10,897 bases of DNA from an uncultured Methanobrevibacter sp. (GTDB lineage: Archaea; Methanobacteriota; Methanobacteria; Methanobacteriales; Methanobacteriaceae): contig CADBMS010000080.1 of the NCBI GenBank assembly GCA_902795935.1, positions 1-10,897 of the forward strand, written 5' to 3'. The translations under genes and the position numbers were made by a program. Below the pieces are notes generated by a model. It was not told the origin of the DNA. It ran no database searches and saw nothing but the letters and a program-made list of their open reading frames with translations. Positions within the stretch are counted from its first letter, which is position 1, and each line of letters starts with the position of its first letter. Positions 6,344 to 10,897 of this stretch are shown here, piece by piece.

Positions 6344-7075
6344 CTATTTATTCATCATAATACGTATTGCTTTTTGATAAGCTTGATGTTCAATTTCATC
6401 ATCTAATTTATTCAATTCTTCAACATCACCATACTTATTTTGTAATGCTTTTAAAATTAAATAATCGGCTAATTGGGGATTTTTTGGCAGAATTGGTCCA
6501 TGAAGATATGTTCCTATATAATTATGGTATACTATTCCTTCAACCATATCTGTATCATTATTTCCTTTCCCAACAAGTACTTTACCTAATGGTTGATATT
6601 TACTAAAGGTTCTACCACCATGATTTTCAAATCCAACTATTTTATTTGGTTCTAAATCAAGTGTACTTTCTAATATAATATTTCCAATGATTCTTTTATC
6701 TGTTAAATATTTACTTTCATAATCTAATATTCCTAGTCCTGGGATTTCATTTCCATTTTTATCAATAAATTTTCTTCCAAGTAACTGATATCCTCCACAT
6801 ACTGCTAACACTACTTTATTATTTTCTATTAAATCTTTGAATATGGTTTTGTATTCTAAAAAATCTTTGTATACTAATTGTTGGGACCTATCAGATCCAC
6901 CACCAATAAAAAATATATCTCCCATATTTAAATCATATTTATTTTCATCAGAAAAATTATATATCTCTGTTTCAATGTTTCTTTGAGTACATCTTCTTTT
7001 TAGACATTTAATGTTCCCAATATCTCCATATAAATTTAATTGTTCTGGGTACATGTGAAAAATATTTAATTGCAT
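6344..7075 (-). CDS. gatD: GatD-like glutamine amidotransferase, partner of MurT
   Basis: A 243-residue class I glutamine amidotransferase of the CobB/CobQ-like GatD type. The nucleophile is C93 in the elbow AVCGGYQLLG, and the catalytic histidine is H192 in TYLHGPILPKNP. FIGGGSDRSQQ (56-66) and GFENHGGRTF (148-157) are further family motifs. It hydrolyses glutamine and hands ammonia to the ligase encoded just upstream. In staphylococci and pneumococci GatD works with MurT to amidate the D-Glu of lipid II. In an organism with pseudomurein the acceptor would more likely be a glutamate of the pseudomurein stem peptide; that is inference. AAGGAAAT overlaps the murT stop codon and lies eight bases before the ATG. 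Only 12 bases separate the genes, so they are expressed together. There is no sign of truncation. Confidence 0.87.
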   Translation of the reverse strand: MQLNIFHMYPEQLNLYGDIGNIKCLKRRCTQRNIETEIYNFSDENKYDLNMGDIFFIGGGSDRSQQLVYKDFLEYKTIFKDLIENNKVVLAVCGGYQLLGRKFIDKNGNEIPGLGILDYESKYLTDKRIIGNIILESTLDLEPNKIVGFENHGGRTFSKYQPLGKVLVGKGNNDTDMVEGIVYHNYIGTYLHGPILPKNPQLADYLILKALQNKYGDVEELNKLDDEIEHQAYQKAIRIMMNK

Positions 7076-7087
7076 AAATCTATTTCC

Positions 7088-8422
7088 TTATGATGTTATC
7101 TTTTCTACATAATCTCTTGTGTCAAATACTGCTGTATATGTTGGTAAAATGTATATTATTTCCACTGAATCTTCTAGTGCGGTGTTAATTATTGATTTGA
7201 AATTATCATTAATATGAATTTTATCAAGACTTACATTATCATATTTTTTCTTTAATGCTATTTCTTCTGCACGAATGCCACTACAGTAATAATTTAGTAT
7301 GCTATCTTCATTTTTACATACTGTGTTAGCATCCCAAATCCAGGATATATCTTCACCATCTGCAGGATTATCGTTTAATATATGTATGATTGTTTTTGAA
7401 CGTTTATCTTTTGATATTAAATTAATTACTTCACTTAATCCAATTGGATTTTTGGTTAAGATGATTTTTACTATTTTGCCTTTATAATTCATTTCATCCA
7501 TTCTGCCCAATGAAAAGTTAAATGTTTTCATTGCATTAATAATAAGTTCATCAGAAATTCCTAAAATATTTGTTAAAGTATACGCACTTAATACGTTGTA
7601 TACGTTATATAATCCCATATAGGGGAAATCTATTGATACTGTATTCTTATCATGTTCTATAACTATTACTTGTGAATTTTCATATTCTTCAATATTTGAG
7701 CATATGTATGATGGATAAATTCGCCTATAATCACATTTATTACATTTATAATCTCCAAAATGTCCATATGTTCGTTTTGAGAATATTAATTTTCCATCAC
7801 ATAAAGGACAATTTTTTAAATTTAAATTATCATTTGTAAATATTTCAAAATTTAAATTTAATCCATAATTAATACAGGTATTGTTTAATTGGTTAAATTT
7901 ATTTACTATGGGGTCATCAGCATTTAAAATTAACTTTGTATTAGGTAAATTTGCAACTGTGTCATATACGTCTTTAACTATATTATCTATCTCTCCATAT
8001 CTGTCTAATTGATCTCTAAAGAAATTTGTGATTATTATATAGTCTGGCTTTAAATATTTTGTTATTCTATTCAAGGAACCTTCATCAACTTCAAATATTC
8101 CATAATCGTAATGATTCTTAGTATTACACATATAAGTCGTCATAACGCCTTGAATCATATTTGCTCCACGTAAATTAGAAAGAAGTTCAACAGAAGTTTG
8201 TTTAATTATATGATTTAAGAGATTATTTGTCGTAGTTTTTCCATTAGTACCAGTCACTAGGATAATCTTATCACATTTTTCATTAATTATGTTAAGAATA
8301 TCTTTGTCAATGGTTAAAGCTACTTTACCAGGTAATGCAGTCCCACTTTTATTAAATGCTTTAGATACATAGATTGATAATTTACCAGCAGTTACTGCCA
8401 TTTTTCTTTTTAAATTTGACAT
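7088..8422 (-). CDS. murT: MurT-like Mur ligase with Cys4 zinc ribbon
   Basis: A 444-residue Mur-ligase-family protein. The N-terminus has the MurT-typical SGTALPGKVAL (26-36), followed by the ATP-binding loop TGTNGKTTT (57-65). The middle domain carries a zinc ribbon inserted at C205, C208, C227 and C230 (CPLC, CNKC), as in bacterial MurT. The C-terminal DUF1727 domain contains DNPADGEDISWIWD (351-364); in Staphylococcus aureus MurT an aspartate of this region completes the active site of GatD. The protein would activate a carboxylate with ATP and accept ammonia from GatD. A CfbE-like F430 role was considered because cfbA is close by, but the zinc ribbon, DUF1727 domain and GatD partner favour MurT. 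GGTGTGT about ten bases upstream supports the ATG at 8422. The substrate in archaea is not established by sequence. Confidence 0.87.
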   Translation of the reverse strand: MSNLKRKMAVTAGKLSIYVSKAFNKSGTALPGKVALTIDKDILNIINEKCDKIILVTGTNGKTTTNNLLNHIIKQTSVELLSNLRGANMIQGVMTTYMCNTKNHYDYGIFEVDEGSLNRITKYLKPDYIIITNFFRDQLDRYGEIDNIVKDVYDTVANLPNTKLILNADDPIVNKFNQLNNTCINYGLNLNFEIFTNDNLNLKNCPLCDGKLIFSKRTYGHFGDYKCNKCDYRRIYPSYICSNIEEYENSQVIVIEHDKNTVSIDFPYMGLYNVYNVLSAYTLTNILGISDELIINAMKTFNFSLGRMDEMNYKGKIVKIILTKNPIGLSEVINLISKDKRSKTIIHILNDNPADGEDISWIWDANTVCKNEDSILNYYCSGIRAEEIALKKKYDNVSLDKIHINDNFKSIINTALEDSVEIIYILPTYTAVFDTRDYVEKITS

Positions 8423-8473
8423 GGAGATTACACACCATAATATTATTAATTGAATTGTATTTAATTTAACAAG

Positions 8474-8483
8474 TTATTTTAAA
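8474..8483 (-). promoter_or_regulatory. Candidate TATA box for murT-gatD
   Basis: On the minus strand this reads TTTAAAATAA. It would start transcription near 8452, about 30 bases before the murT ATG, leaving room for the GGTG ribosome binding site. Weak match; other AT-rich stretches could serve. Confidence 0.3.
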
Positions 8484-8658
8484 CTAATATTAAATAATTA
8501 ATGTTTAAATTTACCTAGTTGAAATTACATTAATGATTTAAAATAATATTTTATATTAAATTATGACTCATATTTATTATATAATTACAATTAAATAATC
8601 TTTGAATTAAATTAATTTTTTTTGTTTTGAAACTAATTAATTTTTTGATTTTTAAGTC

Positions 8659-8675
8659 AATTCAAATTTTGAATT
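8659..8675. repeat. 17-bp palindrome with one-base centre
   Basis: AATTCAAA and TTTGAATT are exact reverse complements around a single T. It differs in sequence from the tandem palindromes nearby. It could be a dimeric regulator site for murT or thiL, or a product of AT-rich composition. Confidence 0.35.
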
Positions 8676-8716
8676 TTAATTACTAATCAAATAACTCTCA
8701 TTAATTATATATTTTA

Positions 8717-8800
8717 ACTTATAACTTATAAGATATTACTTATAATTTATAAGATATTACTTATAACTTATAAGATATTACTTATAATTTATAAGTAATT
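8717..8800. repeat. Four 21-bp tandem repeats, each carrying a palindrome, upstream of thiL
   Basis: Four contiguous units at 8717-8737, 8738-8758, 8759-8779 and 8780-8800. Units 1-3 differ only at their ninth base, which alternates C, T, C and is T in unit 4, so the array is also two copies of a 42-bp repeat. Each unit contains CTTATAA and TTATAAG around that single variable base, a perfect 15-bp palindrome. The last unit ends in GTAATT in place of GATATT, which extends its palindrome to 23 bp (8777-8799). Twenty-one bases is two helical turns, so all sites face the same side of the DNA. The array ends six bases before the thiL TATA box. The repeats are certain; a role as an operator array is inferred. 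Confidence 0.95.
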
Positions 8801-8806
8801 TATTAT

Positions 8807-8812
8807 TATAAA
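8807..8812 (+). promoter_or_regulatory. TATA box of thiL, probably giving a leaderless mRNA
   Basis: TATAAA centred near 8809-8810 lies about 26 bases before the ATG at 8835, the normal distance from an archaeal TATA box to the transcription start. The bases between are A-rich and hold no Shine-Dalgarno sequence. The transcript therefore probably begins at or within a few bases of the start codon. Confidence 0.5.
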
Positions 8813-8834
8813 CAAGAAACAAAAACAATATGTG

Positions 8835-9851
8835 ATGAATTCAGATATTCCTATTTCACAAATTAAAGAAAATCAATTAATACAAAAAATTATTGAAACA
8901 CAAAGACAATATTCAACAAATGATGTTCCATATCCAATTTTTAAAGGAATAGGTGATGATGCTGCAGTAATTGATTTATATGATGATTATTTAATTATAA
9001 CAACTGATTTGTTAAATAAAAAACATTTTCCAATACAAATGTCATATAAACAAATGGGATGGAAAGTAATAACAGTAAACATAAGTGATTTGGCCGCAAT
9101 GGGTGCAAAACCACAAGGAATGGTTGTTGCAATGGCATTAAATCCTGAATTAACAGAAAAAGAATATCAAAGTTTAATAACTGGAATACTTGAAGCCTGC
9201 CAATATTATGATTGTCCTCTTATTGGAGGAGACACAAATGTTTCAGATGAATTGACACTAACAGCAACTGCAATAGGTATAGTTAAAAAAGAAGATTTGC
9301 TCCAACTTTCAACTGCAAAACCTAATGATAAAATAGCTATAACGGGGCCACTTGGATTAACTGCAATAGGTCTTGAATATTTATTATCTGTTGATTATCC
9401 TAAACTCCCTAGAAATATTAACAAAAAAACAATTAATTTTTTTGTAAAAAATGTATTAGAACCTAAAGCACAATTGTTTAAGGCTCAAAAGTATGCAAAA
9501 CACCCAAAAATAAAGGGGGCTACTGATATAACTGATGGTTTAGCACGAGAACTACAAATTATATCACAAAAATCTAATGTTGGCATAAAAATTTATGAAA
9601 ATAAGATACCATATCCTAAAGAATTACCAAAAATTGCAGATTATTATAATAAAAATCCTGAAGAATATATTCTTCATTATGGTGAAGACTTTGAATTAAT
9701 TTTAATATTAGATAAAGAATTTGATATGAATGATTCTGTACTTAATGATTTAGAAATTATTGGTGAGGTAACTGATACTAATGAATTGGAGATAATAAAA
9801 TCTAATGGAAAAATAGAAAAATTATCTCCACATGGATATCAACATTCATAA
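8835..9851 (+). CDS. thiL: Thiamine-monophosphate kinase
   Basis: A 338-residue ThiL, within the normal length of the family. It phosphorylates thiamine monophosphate to thiamine pyrophosphate with ATP, the last step of thiamine cofactor synthesis in the cytoplasm. Diagnostic motifs in order: GIGDDAAV (38-45), the substrate and Mg-binding segment around TTDLL (57-61), VNISDLAAMGA (80-90), IGGDTN (near 135), DITDGL (near 235) and HYGEDFEL (near 285). The fold is the PurM/AIR-synthase type. I chose ATG at 8835 over the adjacent GTG at 8832; no ribosome binding site precedes either, consistent with a leaderless message. The gene lies behind the palindromic tandem array and is followed after 29 bases by the radical SAM gene, so the two may share a transcript. 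Thiamine-linked control is plausible but unproven. Confidence 0.93.
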   Translation: MNSDIPISQIKENQLIQKIIETQRQYSTNDVPYPIFKGIGDDAAVIDLYDDYLIITTDLLNKKHFPIQMSYKQMGWKVITVNISDLAAMGAKPQGMVVAMALNPELTEKEYQSLITGILEACQYYDCPLIGGDTNVSDELTLTATAIGIVKKEDLLQLSTAKPNDKIAITGPLGLTAIGLEYLLSVDYPKLPRNINKKTINFFVKNVLEPKAQLFKAQKYAKHPKIKGATDITDGLARELQIISQKSNVGIKIYENKIPYPKELPKIADYYNKNPEEYILHYGEDFELILILDKEFDMNDSVLNDLEIIGEVTDTNELEIIKSNGKIEKLSPHGYQHS

Positions 9852-9880
9852 TAATATCACTAATTAAGAAGGCAATTAAA

Positions 9881-10888
9881 ATGCTAGATTTAACTAAAGC
9901 AATATTGATAAAAGAATTAGATGATGGTATAATACAATGCAGGGTATGTAATAAAAATTGTATCATTAAACCAAATGAAAAAGGACATTGTCAAACAAGA
10001 AAAAATATTCAAGGAATTTTATATACATTAAACTATGCACAAGTATCCTCAGCGTCATCAGATCCAATAGAGAAAAAACCATTATACCATTTTCAGCCAG
10101 GTACAGAAACATATTCAATAGGAAGTATGGGGTGTAATTTTGAATGTCCTTTTTGTCAAAACTGGAATATATCTTATGCAAATATAGAAAAATTTTCAAC
10201 AAAAAAAATCACACCAAATGAATTAATAGAATTAACAAAAAATAACCTATGCAAATCAATATCATTTACATATAACGAACCCGGTATATGGTTAGAATAC
10301 ATATTAGATGTAACAAAGCTAGCCAAAAAAAATAATCTAAAAACAATAATAGTTACAAATGGATATCAAAGTGATGAATCATTAGATTTGCTAATATCAA
10401 ACTTGGATGCAGCAAACATTGATTTAAAAGGAAGCTCTAAATTTTATAAAACATTATGTAATGCAAGAATAGAATCAGTACTAAAAACTATTAAGAAATT
10501 AAATAATGCTGCTGTACATATAGAAATAACAAATATGATAATTCCTAAATATAATGATGATAAGGAGGATTTATCTAATTTAATTCAATCAATATGCGAT
10601 ATTAATCCAGAAATACCAATTCACTTCACAAGGTTTTTTCCACAATACAAATTAATGAATATAGAACCAACACCGATAGAAATATTAGAGTATGCAAAAA
10701 AATTAGCAAAAGATATAGGATTAAATTATGTTTATATTGGAAATGTGCCTTTTGTAGATAATAATACTTATTGTCCAAATTGTAATGAACTAATTATAAA
10801 TCGAAGTTCATTTAATGTAAACAAAATAAATTTAACTTCAGAAAATAAATGTCCAAATTGCGGATATAGTATTAATATACATTTATAA
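9881..10888 (+). CDS. amrS: AmrS-type radical SAM enzyme (AmmeMemoRadiSam system)
   Basis: A complete 335-residue radical SAM protein. The N-terminus has the family's cysteine module, C20, C23, C27 and C37 (CRVCNKNC ... GHC). The 4Fe-4S motif C-x3-C-x2-C is at C85, C89 and C92 (GCNFECPFCQNW). SFTYNEPGIWLEY (128-140), ANIDLKG (178-184) and RFFPQYKL (251-258) follow, and a C-terminal zinc ribbon has C298, C301, C324 and C327. This layout matches the radical SAM member of the AmmeMemoRadiSam trio, related to pyruvate formate-lyase activase; the AMMECR1 and MEMO1 partners are not in this window. The substrate is unknown for the family as far as I know. AAGAAGG at 9866-9872, eight bases before the ATG, supports the start. 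The gap to thiL is 29 bases, so co-transcription is likely. The stop is nine bases from the window end. Confidence 0.85.
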   Translation: MLDLTKAILIKELDDGIIQCRVCNKNCIIKPNEKGHCQTRKNIQGILYTLNYAQVSSASSDPIEKKPLYHFQPGTETYSIGSMGCNFECPFCQNWNISYANIEKFSTKKITPNELIELTKNNLCKSISFTYNEPGIWLEYILDVTKLAKKNNLKTIIVTNGYQSDESLDLLISNLDAANIDLKGSSKFYKTLCNARIESVLKTIKKLNNAAVHIEITNMIIPKYNDDKEDLSNLIQSICDINPEIPIHFTRFFPQYKLMNIEPTPIEILEYAKKLAKDIGLNYVYIGNVPFVDNNTYCPNCNELIINRSSFNVNKINLTSENKCPNCGYSINIHL

Positions 10889-10897
10889 GTTTGACAT

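Larger units (their letters stand above)
8423..8834. other. Divergent control region between murT-gatD and thiL
   Basis: A 412-base, extremely AT-rich spacer with no credible ORF or RNA gene. From the murT side it holds a weak TATA candidate (8474-8483, minus), two copies of AATTAATTTTTT (about 8610 and 8636), a 17-bp palindrome (8659-8675), the four-unit tandem repeat (8717-8800) and the thiL TATA box (8807-8812). The repeat is tight against the thiL promoter and about 300 bases from murT, so it probably acts on thiL. Confidence 0.7.

Noticed and set aside
6367..7487. Plus-strand frames opposite gatD and murT
   Set aside because: Both lie inside well-recognised minus-strand enzymes and encode nothing recognisable.
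7088..8422. CfbE (F430 synthetase) identity for the Mur-ligase-like gene
   Set aside because: Nearby cfbA made it worth considering, but the Cys4 zinc ribbon, DUF1727 region and adjacent GatD are MurT features.
8717..8800. CRISPR array
   Set aside because: The units are contiguous 21-mers with no spacers, and there are no cas genes.
9966..10202. Minus-strand frame inside the radical SAM gene
   Set aside because: The opposite strand carries the conserved cysteine motifs, so this frame is incidental.

Overview
The window looks like part of a methanogenic archaeon of the order Methanobacteriales, most likely Methanosphaera or a close relative. The DNA is very AT-rich. One end encodes a cell-wall protein with pseudomurein-binding repeats and a transglutaminase-like domain. 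There is a CfbA-type chelatase of the kind used for coenzyme F430, ribosome binding sites resemble GGAGGTGA, and several promoters look like archaeal TATA elements. No rRNA, tRNA, insertion sequence, CRISPR array or phage gene was seen.

Positions 1-3400 form a cell-surface region. A truncated plus-strand gene for a pseudomurein-binding transglutaminase enters from the left edge. It converges on a two-gene minus-strand operon (3054 down to 1119) whose products have pilin-like N-termini (short basic leader, glycine, hydrophobic helix). Across an AT-rich divergent spacer lies a small secreted, sequon-rich protein with two propeller-like repeats (3408-4079).

Positions 4327-6281 form a cofactor region. 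A DUF35 zinc-ribbon/OB-fold protein overlaps a two-domain CbiX-type chelatase with a histidine-rich loop. A separate single-domain CfbA/CbiX-S chelatase follows, with a similar histidine-rich loop. The DUF35 and cfbA upstream regions share a near-palindromic element (arms TACTA...ATAA and TTAT...AGTA around AATC), which suggests joint control.

Positions 8422-6344 on the minus strand encode a MurT/GatD pair: a Mur-ligase-like protein with a Cys4 zinc ribbon and its glutamine amidotransferase. In bacteria this pair amidates the peptidoglycan stem peptide. Here the natural guess is amidation of the pseudomurein peptide.

Positions 8835-10888 encode thiamine-monophosphate kinase (thiL), probably translated from a leaderless mRNA, followed by an AmrS-type radical SAM enzyme. 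Just upstream of the thiL TATA box is a striking array of four 21-bp tandem repeats, each carrying a palindrome. It looks like a phased operator array and is, with the shared element above, the least explained structure in the window.
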